From positions 186,001-250,000 of the forward strand of contig JACKKD010000003.1 of the NCBI GenBank assembly GCA_020637675.1: a stretch of DNA of 64,000 bases, given 5' to 3'. A model generated the notes under the pieces. That model searched no databases. It was given only the letters and a program-made list of their open reading frames with translations, and was not told where the DNA came from. Made by a program: the position numbers and the translations under genes. Position 1 is the first letter of the stretch, and the number at the start of each line of letters is the position of its first letter. The stretch comes from Paracoccaceae bacterium (GTDB taxonomy: Bacteria; Pseudomonadota; Alphaproteobacteria; Rhodobacterales; Rhodobacteraceae). Positions 1 through 8,420 of the stretch are shown here, piece by piece.

Positions 1-300
1 CAAAGCCGGGTGGCGCTGGCGCGGGTCCTGCTGCGGGCCCGGCCGTTGATGCTTCTCGACGAGCCGTTCGCGGCCCTGGGACCGGCGCTGAAGGATGAGA
101 TGCTGGAGCTGGTGGCGGACATTGCCGGGGAAACCGGCGCGACCGTCCTCATGGTCAGCCACGACCCCGCCGATGCGCTCCGCTTTGCCGGCTTGACGGT
201 CCTGGTGGCGGACGGTGTCGCCCATGCCCCGCGGCCTACGGCGGCGCTCATGGCCGATCCGCCGGAGGAGCTCGCCGCCTATCTCGGGCGTCCCGGGTGA
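1..300 (+). CDS. thiQ: Thiamine-type ABC transporter ATP-binding protein, C-terminal part
   Basis: The gene enters from the left edge and only its last 99 codons are present. The reading frame opens inside the ABC signature helix (QSRVALAR), followed by Walker B (LLDEP, residues 18-22 of the visible part) and the H-loop (VSHD). The stretch after Walker B resembles ThiQ (FAALGPALKDEML against the usual FSALDPALR type), which powers import of thiamine or its phosphates with ThiB and ThiP. The D-loop aspartate is glycine here. Visible features fix the family; the thiamine assignment is by resemblance only, because the Walker A half and the partner genes lie outside the window. A related small-molecule importer ATPase remains possible. 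Confidence 0.72.
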   Translation, partial: QSRVALARVLLRARPLMLLDEPFAALGPALKDEMLELVADIAGETGATVLMVSHDPADALRFAGLTVLVADGVAHAPRPTAALMADPPEELAAYLGRPG

Positions 301-351
301 CCTTGCAGGCGCGTTAACCTTTCCTTCACCATGCGACGGGAAGCTGCAGGC

Positions 352-1110
352 ATGAGCCAGACCCGCGCCTTTCACGAAGCCCCGCTGCTATTTCCTGCCG
401 ACGAGGTGCCGGAAGCGGTGCTGCCAGGTGGCCGCCTGCCCTCCTACATCCGCGACCACCGGCAGCGGCTCCGGTCCCGATTCATGGACGGCGGTGCTGC
501 AGCGGTGCCAGACTACGAGCTTCTGGAACTCGTCCTTTTCCGCGCCATCCCGCGGCAGGACGTGAAGCCGCTCGCCCGTCTTCTCCTCGACACTTTCGGC
601 GACTTCAACCGCGTCGTCTCGGCGCCGGCCGAGCGGCTTCGCGCCGTGAAGGGCGCGGGCGAGGCGGTGGTGCAGGAATTGAAGATCGTCGAGGCCGCCG
701 CGCACCGCCTTGCGCGCGCAAAGGTGCTGCATCGTCCGGTGCTGTCCTCGTGGACGACGCTTCTCGACTACTGCCGCACCGCCATGGCACATCGCGAGAC
801 GGAGCAGTTCCGCGTCCTCTACCTCGACCGGAAGAACGTTCTCATCGCCGACGAGGAACAGGCGAAGGGCACCGTGGATCATGTCCCTGTCTATCCGCGC
901 GAGGTGGTCAAGCGGGCGCTGGAACTCAACGCGAGCGCACTGATCCTCGTGCACAACCATCCTTCGGGCGATCCGACACCGTCGGAGGCCGACATCCTCG
1001 TGACGGGTCAGATCCGCGACGCCGCCGACGTCATGGGGATCGTGCTGCACGATCACCTGATCATCGGCAAGTCGCGCGAACTGAGCTTCCGGTCGGACGG
1101 CTACCTCTGA
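352..1110 (+). CDS. radC: RadC family JAB-domain protein
   Basis: About 252 residues. The N-terminal half carries a helix-hairpin-helix type segment (LRAVKGAGEAVVQELK). The C-terminal half is a JAB/MPN domain with a complete JAMM metal signature, HNHPSGDPTPSEAD, which gives the H-x-H-x7-S-x2-D pattern. RadC was named for DNA repair, but its biochemical role is unsettled; a metal-dependent hydrolase fold is what the sequence shows. An in-frame ATG at 331 would add seven residues. I prefer the ATG at 352 because it begins the family-like MSQ N-terminus, but neither start has a strong ribosome site. It follows thiQ by about 50 bp and converges with the next gene. Confidence 0.9.
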   Translation: MSQTRAFHEAPLLFPADEVPEAVLPGGRLPSYIRDHRQRLRSRFMDGGAAAVPDYELLELVLFRAIPRQDVKPLARLLLDTFGDFNRVVSAPAERLRAVKGAGEAVVQELKIVEAAAHRLARAKVLHRPVLSSWTTLLDYCRTAMAHRETEQFRVLYLDRKNVLIADEEQAKGTVDHVPVYPREVVKRALELNASALILVHNHPSGDPTPSEADILVTGQIRDAADVMGIVLHDHLIIGKSRELSFRSDGYL

Positions 1111-1128
1111 CCACGGGCACCTGCCGGG

Positions 1129-2286
1129 TCAGTCTCCGGCAGTCACCATTGCAACGGCAGGAACCGCTACGGGGGCAAGGCCGAGCATGAGCGAATCGCC
1201 GACGGCGTCGCAGGCTGGCATGGCGAAGCTGACCGTCTCGACCGCAGTTGCGGCGCCCGGCACCATGCGGAGCGCCTGGCCGGCCAGGAGCCGTCCGCAT
1301 GTCGTCTCGGTCACCGCGGCCTCGAGCATCACTTCGTTGACGGAAGTGCCGGCCGGAGCAGTATAGACTTCGGCCATGAGCGGATGGTCCACCTCGGGGT
1401 CGCCGAGAACCGTGAGGAAGCCGCCCTCGGCGGTGGTCCGGTCGCGCGGTGCCGCTGCCGAGACATGGCCCGGCATGTCGAAGCCGGCGCCATTCTCGAA
1501 GGCATGAAGGCGGAGCCCCTCGATGCCCTGCCACTGCACGCCGATGCGGGCAAGCGCGTCGAGCCCGCCGATGGCCTGCGTCGCTGCTACCGTATCGCCC
1601 GAAGCGAAGCGGACATCGACCCTGGCCGTGGCCGAGAGCGCGGGTAGCATCATCGTGAGATCGCCGGCCGGATCGGTCGCCATGGCGACGACGAGCCCGG
1701 CATGCGTCACCGTCACCCGTTCGTTCGCGAAGCAGGGGGCGGCGAGCGTCAACTTCACCATGCCGCGCGCCGAGGGTTCGAGCGCGAGCATCGGATCCGC
1801 ACAGGCGATGCCGAAGACGCTGTAGTTCGCATCCGCGGCTGTGTCGGTCTTCGTGTAGCCCGCATCCAGCGCGCCGATCCGGCCCGCAAGCCGCAGATCC
1901 GCGACCAGCGCCACAGGCTCCGCCCTTGGCAGATCGGGAAGGCCCGAGGCCGTGACGGGCGACGCGGGGGCAGCGGCTGGCTCCTGAGCCGCCGGGACAG
2001 CGGCGGCGACCACGATCTCCGCGGCGGCAGGTGCAGTCGGCGGTTCCGACGCGACGGGGGCCTGCGCCTCGGTCACGGCCGGTACGGGAACACTGCTCGG
2101 CTCCGGGGTCTCCTTGACGGCGACAGTTGCCGCGGTCGACGTTACGCTGGCGAGCACGGGTGCTTCCGTCGCATCGGCGCCGCGCAACCGCGCGCTGATG
2201 GTTTCGCCGTTCTGCATGACATGGCCGGTCGCGGCGGCCAGAAAGAAGGTCGTCCCGACGGTAATCGCCCTGCGCTTGATCTGCAT
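1129..2286 (-). CDS. Exported protein of unknown function beside secA
   Basis: A 385-residue protein whose N-terminus (MQIKRRAITVGTTFFLAAATG) has a positive start and one hydrophobic segment at about residues 8-23, so it is probably exported or anchored facing the periplasm. Residues 30-130 are Ala/Pro/Glu/Val-rich and look unstructured. The rest alternates hydrophobic and polar residues as a beta-rich fold would, with four cysteines in two pairs (ACADP and APCF; TTCG and PACD) that could form disulfides. I recognise no domain. It lies downstream of secA in the same direction with a 196-bp gap. Similar proteins in this position are sometimes labelled translocase, apparently from the neighbour alone; nothing in the sequence supports that. 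Confidence 0.75.
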   Translation of the reverse strand: MQIKRRAITVGTTFFLAAATGHVMQNGETISARLRGADATEAPVLASVTSTAATVAVKETPEPSSVPVPAVTEAQAPVASEPPTAPAAAEIVVAAAVPAAQEPAAAPASPVTASGLPDLPRAEPVALVADLRLAGRIGALDAGYTKTDTAADANYSVFGIACADPMLALEPSARGMVKLTLAAPCFANERVTVTHAGLVVAMATDPAGDLTMMLPALSATARVDVRFASGDTVAATQAIGGLDALARIGVQWQGIEGLRLHAFENGAGFDMPGHVSAAAPRDRTTAEGGFLTVLGDPEVDHPLMAEVYTAPAGTSVNEVMLEAAVTETTCGRLLAGQALRMVPGAATAVETVSFAMPACDAVGDSLMLGLAPVAVPAVAMVTAGD

Positions 2287-2482
2287 GGTCGTCTCCCCAA
2301 GGTTCCGCTCAGGACTAGCGCTGGATCGGGGCAGGGGAATGGCGGCACGGCGACCGCGGGAAACTGTGAGGCCCGGAGGCCTCTACCCTATCTTGGTTGC
2401 GAAACGACGGGCGCGCCAAGATTGTGGGGCGGCGGGCAGACCTGGGGGCAGTCCGCCACAATTTCGCCACAGATCGCCCGAA

Positions 2483-5182
2483 TCAGGCGAGCTTTCCGTG
2501 GCAGTGCTTGAACTTCTCCCCCGATCCGCAGGGGCAGGGATCGTTCCGGCCCGGGTTGCCCCAGGTCGCGGGATCGTTCTCGTCGAAGCCCGCCAGCACC
2601 GGCTGCCTCGGTGCCTCCGCCGCCACCGTGGAGGCGACGGGTGCGTTGAGCGCGGCCTGCCGCTCCGTCATCTGGCGGAAGAGCGCCTGCTGCTCCTCCT
2701 CCGTCATCGGGCGGACCTGGGCGAGCTTCTGCGTGACGTCGGAGCGGAGGCCGTCGAGCAGGTTCTCGAAAAGCTGGAACGCCTCGGTCTTGTATTCGTT
2801 CAGCGGGTCGCGCTGCGCATAGCCACGGAAACCGACCACCGAGCGGAGGTGTTCGAGCGTCACGAGATGTTCGCGCCACTTGCTGTCGATCGTCTGCAGC
2901 AGGAACTGCTTTTCGATCTGCCGCATCGTCTCGGCTCCGAAAGCCTGGGCCTTCCCGGCCATAAGACTGTCGGACGCCTCGTAGAGCCGGTCGCGCATCA
3001 CGTCGTGATCGACACCCTCTTCCTTCGCCCAGTCGATCACCGGAACGTCGAGCGCGAGCTTCTCCATCGCCGCGGCATAGAGACCTTCGGTATTCCACTG
3101 TTCGGGATAGCTCTTCGGCGGAAGATAGTCGTCCACAAGATCGTCGATGACCTGATGGCGCATGTCGCGGACAATCTCTTCCAGATCCTCGGCCTCCATG
3201 ATCTCCAGCCGCTGGCTGAAGATCACCTTGCGCTGGTCGTTCATCACGTCGTCGAATTTCAGCAGCTGCTTGCGCATGTCGAAGTTGCGTCCCTCGACCT
3301 TCGCCTGCGCGCGTTCGAGCGACTTGTTGACCCAGGGGTGGATGATCGCCTCGCCTTCCTTCATCCCGAGGCTCGACAGCACCTTGTCGAGCCGGTCCGA
3401 CCCGAAGATGCGCATGAGGTCGTCCTCGAGGCTGAGGTAGAACGATGATCGGCCGGGATCGCCCTGCCGGCCCGAGCGGCCGCGGAGCTGGTTGTCGATG
3501 CGCCGGCTTTCGTGCCGTTCGCTGGCCAGCACGAAGAGCCCCCCGGCTTCGAGCACCTTGGCCTTTTCGGCGGCATGCTCCGCCTCGATCCGGGCGCGCA
3601 CCTCGTCGGGATGCGCGTCGGGATTGGCGTCGAGTTCCTCCAGCACCCTCATCTCGACATTGCCGCCAAGCTGGATGTCGGTTCCGCGGCCGGCCATGTT
3701 CGTGGCGATGGTCACCGCGCCAAGGCGCCCGGCCTCGGCGACGATCCGCGCCTCCTGCTCGTGCTGGCGCGCGTTCAGGACGTTGTGCGGTATGCCTTCC
3801 TTCTTCAGCATTTCCGACAGCATCTCGGACTTTTCGATCGAGGTCGTGCCGACGAGGATCGGTTGCCCCTTTTCGTGCGCCTTCCTGATCCGGGCAATGA
3901 TCGCCTCGTATTTCTCGCGCGCGGTGCGGTAGACCTGGTCGTGGTCGTCCTTCCGGGCAATGGGCTTGTTCGTCGGCACCACGACGACACCAAGCCGGTA
4001 GATATCCATGAATTCCTCGGCCTCGGTCTCGGCCGTGCCGGTCATGCCGGCGAGCTTGTCGTAAAGCCGGAAGTAGTTCTGGAAGGTGACGGAGGCGAGC
4101 GTCACGTTCTCCGGCTGGATCTTGACGCCCTCCTTGGCCTCGATGGCCTGGTGAAGCCCGTCGGACAGTCGCCGTCCCTGCATCATCCGGCCGGTGAACT
4201 CGTCGATCAGCACGATCTCGCCATTCCGGACGATGTAGTGCTGGTCCTTCTGGAAGAGCTTGTGCGCCCTGAGCGCCTGCGTCGCGTGATGGACGATCGT
4301 GGTCGATTCCGGGTCGTAGAGCGTCTGGCTCTCGGGCAGGACACCGGCCTGCCAGAGCCGCTGTTCGAGAAACTCGTTGCCCGCCTCGGTGAAGGTGGCA
4401 TTGCGCTGCTTTTCGTCGAGCTTGAAATGCTCGGCGGCCAGTTCCGGAATGAACTTGTCGAGCGTGATGTAAAGCTCTGACCGGTCCTGACTTGGACCGG
4501 AGATGATCAGGGGCGTGCGCGCCTCGTCGATCAGGATCGAGTCCACCTCGTCGACGATGGCGAAGTGATGGCCGCGCTGCATCATGTCGTCGATGGTCGC
4601 GCGCATGTTGTCACGCAGGTAGTCGAAGCCGAGCTCGTTGTTGGTCGCATAGGTGACGTCGCAGCGGTAGGCGGCGCGCTTTTCCTCGGCCGACTGGAAC
4701 GGGTAGACGACACCGGTCGTCATCCCGAGCTGGGCGTAGACCTTGCCCATCCAGTCCGCGTCGCGCTTGGCGAGATAGTCGTTGACCGTGACGATGTGCA
4801 CGCCCTCGCCCGTCAGCGCGTTGAGGTAGGCCGGAAAGGTCGCGACGAGCGTCTTGCCCTCGCCCGTCCGCATCTCGGCGATGTTGCCGCGGTGCAGGAA
4901 GATCCCGCCAATGAGCTGCACGTCGAAGGCGCGCAGCCCGAGCGCCCGCCGCGCTGCCTCGCGGCAGTTTGCAAACGCTTCGGGCAGGACGTGGTCGAGG
5001 CTTTCGCCGGCCGCCACCCGTTCCTTCAGCTCGGCAGTCTTCGCCTTGATTCCCTCGTCGCTCAGCGCCTGGAACTGCGGCTCCAGCGCATTGATCTTCT
5101 CGACGAGCGTGCGGACCGATTTGACCTTGCGGTCGTTCGGCGTGCCGAAGACCTTCTTCGCGATAGTTCCGAGGCCCAGCAT
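2483..5182 (-). CDS. secA: Preprotein translocase ATPase SecA
   Basis: SecA is the motor that drives unfolded preproteins through SecYEG. The 899-residue protein starts MLGLGTIAKKVFG, has Walker A (MRTGEGKT, around residue 105), a DEAD-like Walker B (DEVDS), the preprotein-crosslinking and helical scaffold regions in normal order, and ends with the zinc-binding SEC-C motif CPCGSGEKFKHCHG, which contacts SecB and lipids. The ATG at 5182 is chosen over an in-frame ATG 57 bp upstream because it has a GGAG ribosome site and the conserved N-terminus. It is divergent from the parvulin gene across 185 bp, so an exported folding factor sits back to back with the export motor. Confidence 0.98.
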   Translation of the reverse strand: MLGLGTIAKKVFGTPNDRKVKSVRTLVEKINALEPQFQALSDEGIKAKTAELKERVAAGESLDHVLPEAFANCREAARRALGLRAFDVQLIGGIFLHRGNIAEMRTGEGKTLVATFPAYLNALTGEGVHIVTVNDYLAKRDADWMGKVYAQLGMTTGVVYPFQSAEEKRAAYRCDVTYATNNELGFDYLRDNMRATIDDMMQRGHHFAIVDEVDSILIDEARTPLIISGPSQDRSELYITLDKFIPELAAEHFKLDEKQRNATFTEAGNEFLEQRLWQAGVLPESQTLYDPESTTIVHHATQALRAHKLFQKDQHYIVRNGEIVLIDEFTGRMMQGRRLSDGLHQAIEAKEGVKIQPENVTLASVTFQNYFRLYDKLAGMTGTAETEAEEFMDIYRLGVVVVPTNKPIARKDDHDQVYRTAREKYEAIIARIRKAHEKGQPILVGTTSIEKSEMLSEMLKKEGIPHNVLNARQHEQEARIVAEAGRLGAVTIATNMAGRGTDIQLGGNVEMRVLEELDANPDAHPDEVRARIEAEHAAEKAKVLEAGGLFVLASERHESRRIDNQLRGRSGRQGDPGRSSFYLSLEDDLMRIFGSDRLDKVLSSLGMKEGEAIIHPWVNKSLERAQAKVEGRNFDMRKQLLKFDDVMNDQRKVIFSQRLEIMEAEDLEEIVRDMRHQVIDDLVDDYLPPKSYPEQWNTEGLYAAAMEKLALDVPVIDWAKEEGVDHDVMRDRLYEASDSLMAGKAQAFGAETMRQIEKQFLLQTIDSKWREHLVTLEHLRSVVGFRGYAQRDPLNEYKTEAFQLFENLLDGLRSDVTQKLAQVRPMTEEEQQALFRQMTERQAALNAPVASTVAAEAPRQPVLAGFDENDPATWGNPGRNDPCPCGSGEKFKHCHGKLA

Positions 5183-5367
5183 GGTTTCTCCGCTCGGGTT
5201 CGACTGGCGTGCTCGTGATAAACCTGGCCTTGCCGACACCCCTCGCGCATCCTAGAACGGCGGCGAAACAAGGATGGACCGGCCCTCACGGGACCCTCGC
5301 GATGTAAGGGGCGGCCACCGGATAGTCAACGCTGCGCCCGGCCGCAGCCTCTTTGGGAGCCCTCACG

Positions 5368-6207
5368 ATGCTGAAATCCGCCCTACTCGGCGCCCTCCTC
5401 GCCGTAACGGCCGCAGCCGCCTGGGCCGAAGACCCCACGGCCGACACTGTGGTGGCTACCGTTAACGGCAAGGCCATTACGCTTGGCCACATGATCGCGA
5501 TGCGCGAAAGCCTGCCGCCGCAATACCTCCAGCTCGACGACAAGACTCTGTTCGACGGCATTCTTGACCAGATCATCCAGCAGGAGGCGCTCGCGGAAGT
5601 CGCGGAGGCCCAGATCGGGAAACGCGAAGCGCTGATGCTCGACAACCAGCGGCGCGGCTATTTGTCGGGCGTCACGCTGGATGAGACCGCTGCAGCGGCC
5701 GTGACGGACGAATCCGTCCAGGCGCTGTTCGACGAGAAGTATTCCGCGAAGGAGCCCGGCAAGGAATACAGCGCGGCCCATATCCTCGTCGCGACCGAAG
5801 ACGAGGCCAAGACAATCAAGGCCGAGCTGGATGGCGGCGCCGACTTCGCCGCCATCGCTAAGGAAAAGTCCACGGACCGGGGATCGGCCGCCGCCGGGGG
5901 TGACCTCGGCTGGTTCGGCGTCGGCATGATGGTGAAGCCGTTCGAGGACGCGGTCATCGCGATGAATGCGGGCGAGATCTCCGCCCCGGTGGAAAGCCAG
6001 TTCGGCTGGCACATCATCCGGCTGAACGAGGTGCGCACGGCAGCCAAGCCGACGATCGAGGATGTTCGTGCAGAGCTCGAGGGCGAGTTGCAAGGCCGTG
6101 CGGTCGAGGCGCGGGTGACGGAGCTGACAGGAGCCGCAAAGGTAGAGAAGACCGTGGACGGGATTGACCCAGCGGTCCTGAAGAACGTCGCGCTTATCGA
6201 CAACTGA
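5368..6207 (+). CDS. Periplasmic parvulin-type peptidyl-prolyl isomerase
   Basis: A 279-residue PpiC/SurA-like foldase. The first 19 or so residues (MLKSALLGALLAVTAAAAWA) form a signal peptide ending at AWA-E. An N-terminal helical chaperone-like region follows. The rotamase domain lies at about residues 125-230, with AAHILVATEDEA at its start, GGDLGWFGVGMMVKPFEDA in the middle and FGWHIIRL at its end. It should assist folding of exported proteins in the periplasm. The start at 5368 is preferred to an ATG 15 bp earlier because GGGAG lies at the right distance. It heads a rightward run with argJ (22 bp on) and mutT. Confidence 0.9.
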   Translation: MLKSALLGALLAVTAAAAWAEDPTADTVVATVNGKAITLGHMIAMRESLPPQYLQLDDKTLFDGILDQIIQQEALAEVAEAQIGKREALMLDNQRRGYLSGVTLDETAAAAVTDESVQALFDEKYSAKEPGKEYSAAHILVATEDEAKTIKAELDGGADFAAIAKEKSTDRGSAAAGGDLGWFGVGMMVKPFEDAVIAMNAGEISAPVESQFGWHIIRLNEVRTAAKPTIEDVRAELEGELQGRAVEARVTELTGAAKVEKTVDGIDPAVLKNVALIDN

Positions 6208-6229
6208 CACGCTGCAGGGAGAGCCCGAC

Positions 6230-7651
6230 ATGGCCAAGACGAAGGACGAGTGGAAGGCCGAGGCCAAGAAGCTGAAGGCAAGGGTGAAGGACCTGCGGGC
6301 GCGGCTGGAAACCGAACTGGCGCCTGTCGTGGAGGGTGCGCTGGCCACCGCGGCGGATGTCATCGGTGATGCGGCGCAGGCTGCCGCCACCGCGGTGCGC
6401 AAGAAGGCCAGCCCGGTCTCGCCCTTGGCGCCAAAGGGCGGGTTCCCCGCGCTGCCCCGAATCGCCGGTGTGGAGTTCGCGGCGGTCGCGGCAGGGGTTC
6501 GCTACGCCGGGCGCACGGACGTCACGCTCATCCGGCTTGCTCCGGGCACGACCATCGCCGGCGCCTTCACGACCTCGGCCACGCGGGCGTCCTGCGTACT
6601 GGACTGCGAGGCTAAGCTGAAGAAGCCGGACGGCGCGAGCGACGGCGCCGCGATCATCGTCAATTCCGGGAATGCGAACGCCTTCACCGGCAAGCTCGGC
6701 GCCGAGGCGGTGTCGGCCGTCACGGGCGGCGTCGCGAAGGTACTCGGAGTGCCGGCGTCGCGAGTCTTCTCCTCCTCGACCGGGGTCATCGGCGAACCTT
6801 TGCCGCACGGGCGGATCACCGCGAAGCTTGGCGATCTGAAGGCGGCATTGTCGGCGGACAGCATCGAGATGGCCGCCCGCGCGATCATGACGACCGACAC
6901 GTTCCCGAAAGGCGCGGGCGCCGAGATCGCCGGAGAGGGCGGGCCGATCCGCATCGCCGGGATCGCCAAGGGCTCGGGCATGATCGCGCCGGACATGGCT
7001 ACGATGCTGGTGTACATCTTCACCGACGCGACGATTCCGCAGGCCGCGCTTCAGAAGATCGTCGCGCGCCAGGTCGGTGACACGTTCAATGCGATCACCG
7101 TTGACAGCGACACATCCACCTCCGACGCGCTTATTGTCGCTGCGACGGGACAGTCGCAAGCGGATCCGATCACCGACCTGAGGAGCCGTGTGGCGAAGGA
7201 GTTCGAGGCCGCGCTCGGCCGCGTCATGCTCGACCTTGCGCAGCAGGTGGTGCGGGACGGCGAGGGGGCGACGAAATTTGTCGAGATCCGCGTCACGGGT
7301 GCCGCCGACGCGGCCGACGCCCACCGCGCCGCCATGGCCGTCGCCAATTCGCCGCTCGTGAAGACCGCGATCGCGGGGGAGGACGCGAACTGGGGCCGCG
7401 TGGTCATGGCCGTGGGCAAGTCGGGCGCGAAGGCGGACCGCGACGCCATGTCGATCCGCTTCGGCGACCTCACGCTGGCCGAGAACGGATGGCGCAGCCC
7501 GAACTACAACGAGGAAGCGGCAAGTGCCTATATGAAGCACGAGGAACTGGTGATCGCGGTCGACCTCGGCGTCGGCAAGGCGGCGCGCACCGTTTGGACC
7601 TGTGACCTGACGCATCGCTACATCGACATCAACGCCGATTACCGGTCGTGA
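6230..7651 (+). CDS. argJ: Bifunctional glutamate N-acetyltransferase / amino-acid acetyltransferase with N-terminal extension
   Basis: ArgJ recycles the acetyl group from N-acetylornithine to glutamate in arginine synthesis and can also use acetyl-CoA. The family marks are clear: NSGNANAFTG, SSTGVIG, and the self-cleavage site KGSGMIAPDMATML, where Thr258 (codon 7001-7003) becomes the N-terminal nucleophile of the beta chain. The protein has 473 residues against roughly 400-415 for most ArgJ. The excess is a Lys/Ala/Glu-rich, probably helical segment of about 58 residues before the normal start region (SPVSPLAPKGGFPALP). The ATG at 6230 has a good GGGAGA ribosome site and I see no convincing internal start, so the extension is probably translated. 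The stop overlaps the mutT start (GTGA). Confidence 0.96.
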   Translation: MAKTKDEWKAEAKKLKARVKDLRARLETELAPVVEGALATAADVIGDAAQAAATAVRKKASPVSPLAPKGGFPALPRIAGVEFAAVAAGVRYAGRTDVTLIRLAPGTTIAGAFTTSATRASCVLDCEAKLKKPDGASDGAAIIVNSGNANAFTGKLGAEAVSAVTGGVAKVLGVPASRVFSSSTGVIGEPLPHGRITAKLGDLKAALSADSIEMAARAIMTTDTFPKGAGAEIAGEGGPIRIAGIAKGSGMIAPDMATMLVYIFTDATIPQAALQKIVARQVGDTFNAITVDSDTSTSDALIVAATGQSQADPITDLRSRVAKEFEAALGRVMLDLAQQVVRDGEGATKFVEIRVTGAADAADAHRAAMAVANSPLVKTAIAGEDANWGRVVMAVGKSGAKADRDAMSIRFGDLTLAENGWRSPNYNEEAASAYMKHEELVIAVDLGVGKAARTVWTCDLTHRYIDINADYRS

Positions 7652-8046
7652 AGACGGTTCTCGTTTCGGCCGTCGCGCTGATCGACGCCGACGGGCGGGT
7701 TCTGCTCGCCCGCCGGCCCTCCGGAAAGCCCATGGCCGGGCTCTGGGAATTTCCCGGCGGCAAGGTTGAGCCTGGGGAAACGCCAGAGGCCGCGCTGATC
7801 CGCGAGTTGCATGAGGAACTGGGTATCGACACCTGGAAGAGTTGCCTCGCGCCACTGACCTTCGCGAGCCATGGTTACGAGGACTTCCACCTCGTCATGC
7901 CGCTCTTCGCGTGTCGCCGCTGGCAGGGGACCCCGCTGGCCAGAGAGGGGCAGGAGCTGGCCTGGGTGCGGCCAAGGGACCTGGGCAACTATCCGATGCC
8001 GCCTGCCGACCTGCCGCTGATCCCGGTCCTGCGCGACTGGCTCTGA
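7648..8046 (+). CDS. mutT: MutT-type Nudix hydrolase (8-oxo-dGTP diphosphatase)
   Basis: A 132-residue Nudix protein with a full Nudix box, GGKVEPGETPEAALIRELHEELG, at about residues 36-58, fitting G-x5-E-x7-RE-U-x-EE-x-G. Size, the preceding LLARRPSGKPMAGLWEFPGG segment and the C-terminal WVRPRDLGNYPMPPAD stretch match the MutT group that removes oxidised dGTP from the nucleotide pool. Translation starts at a GTG whose last two bases form part of the argJ stop (GTGA), so it is translationally coupled to argJ. Six base pairs of inverted repeat (8048-8053 with 8058-8063) follow the stop without a T-run, which may slow but would not clearly end transcription. Confidence 0.92.
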   Translation: MKTVLVSAVALIDADGRVLLARRPSGKPMAGLWEFPGGKVEPGETPEAALIRELHEELGIDTWKSCLAPLTFASHGYEDFHLVMPLFACRRWQGTPLAREGQELAWVRPRDLGNYPMPPADLPLIPVLRDWL

Positions 8047-8171
8047 TCACGGCTGATGCCGTGCAATCACAAGCTGTGGAACTTTTCCGCCCATGGCCGG
8101 CCGCCACGGGATTATTGTTTCCAAGTCGGACCGACTATGGCAAAAATATGACCATGACGATTTGCCGCCGA

Positions 8172-8179
8172 TTAACCAT
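8172..8179 (+). promoter_or_regulatory. TTAACCAT motif (CtrA half-site-like)
   Basis: The octamer TTAACCAT, a form often bound by the cell-cycle regulator CtrA in alphaproteobacteria, lies about 45 bp upstream of the 45-residue ORF. A TTGCCG (8162-8167) and TAGACT (8187-8192) could be promoter boxes but are 19 bp apart, so this is a weak promoter guess. One such octamer in 64 kb could arise by chance. Confidence 0.25.
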
Positions 8180-8224
8180 TGCCGACTAGACTTCAAAGCA
8201 GCCCGCAGTTGGGGAGAAAAGGCG

Positions 8225-8362
8225 ATGCTGCGAACCATCACTCTTGGAAGCTGTGTATCCGTTCAGGGGACGTTCGAGCGGCAGCTCGAAAACGGCAAGA
8301 TCCTCGTGCGGGTCGGTAAGCTCTTGTTCGAGGGCTACCCCGTCGTGAAAGTGGCCGCCTGA
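8225..8362 (+). CDS. Small protein of 45 residues, unknown function
   Basis: The ORF begins MLRTITLGSCVSVQGTF and ends FEGYPVVKVAA. A clear GGAGA ribosome site lies 7-8 bp before the ATG. It has one cysteine (Cys10), no signal peptide and no membrane segment; alternating hydrophobic and polar residues suggest a small beta-rich fold. It stands alone between mutT and infB and its stop codon is part of a perfect terminator stem, so it looks like a short transcript unit of its own. I believe short proteins of this kind recur in Rhodobacteraceae, but this is from memory. No function can be given. Confidence 0.72.
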   Translation: MLRTITLGSCVSVQGTFERQLENGKILVRVGKLLFEGYPVVKVAA

Positions 8363-8380
8363 CGATCAGGCGGCCTTTTT
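8353..8380 (+). terminator. Rho-independent terminator after the 45-residue ORF
   Basis: A perfect 10-bp stem (GGCCGCCTGA, 8353-8362, pairing with 8366-8375) closes a 3-base loop and is followed by five T. The left arm contains the last codons and the stop of the small ORF. Confidence 0.9.
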
Positions 8381-8397
8381 CATTGGTGCGGACTGGG

Positions 8398-8420
8398 GGA
8401 GGCGCCGGCGCCTCCTTTTT
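8398..8420 (+). terminator. Second tandem terminator between the small ORF and infB
   Basis: An 18-bp perfect palindrome (8398-8415; 7-bp stem with a CCGG loop) is followed by five T on the plus strand. It backs up the terminator 20 bp earlier and protects the convergent infB. The final T is also the first base of the infB stop codon on the other strand. Confidence 0.8.

Noticed and set aside
1107..1132. Imperfect hairpin between radC and the exported protein gene
   Set aside because: The CTGACC/GGTCAG arms pair, but bulges interrupt the stem and no T-run follows on either strand, so I did not call a terminator.
8048..8063. Short hairpin after mutT
   Set aside because: Six base pairs without a T-run. 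Too weak to list as a terminator.
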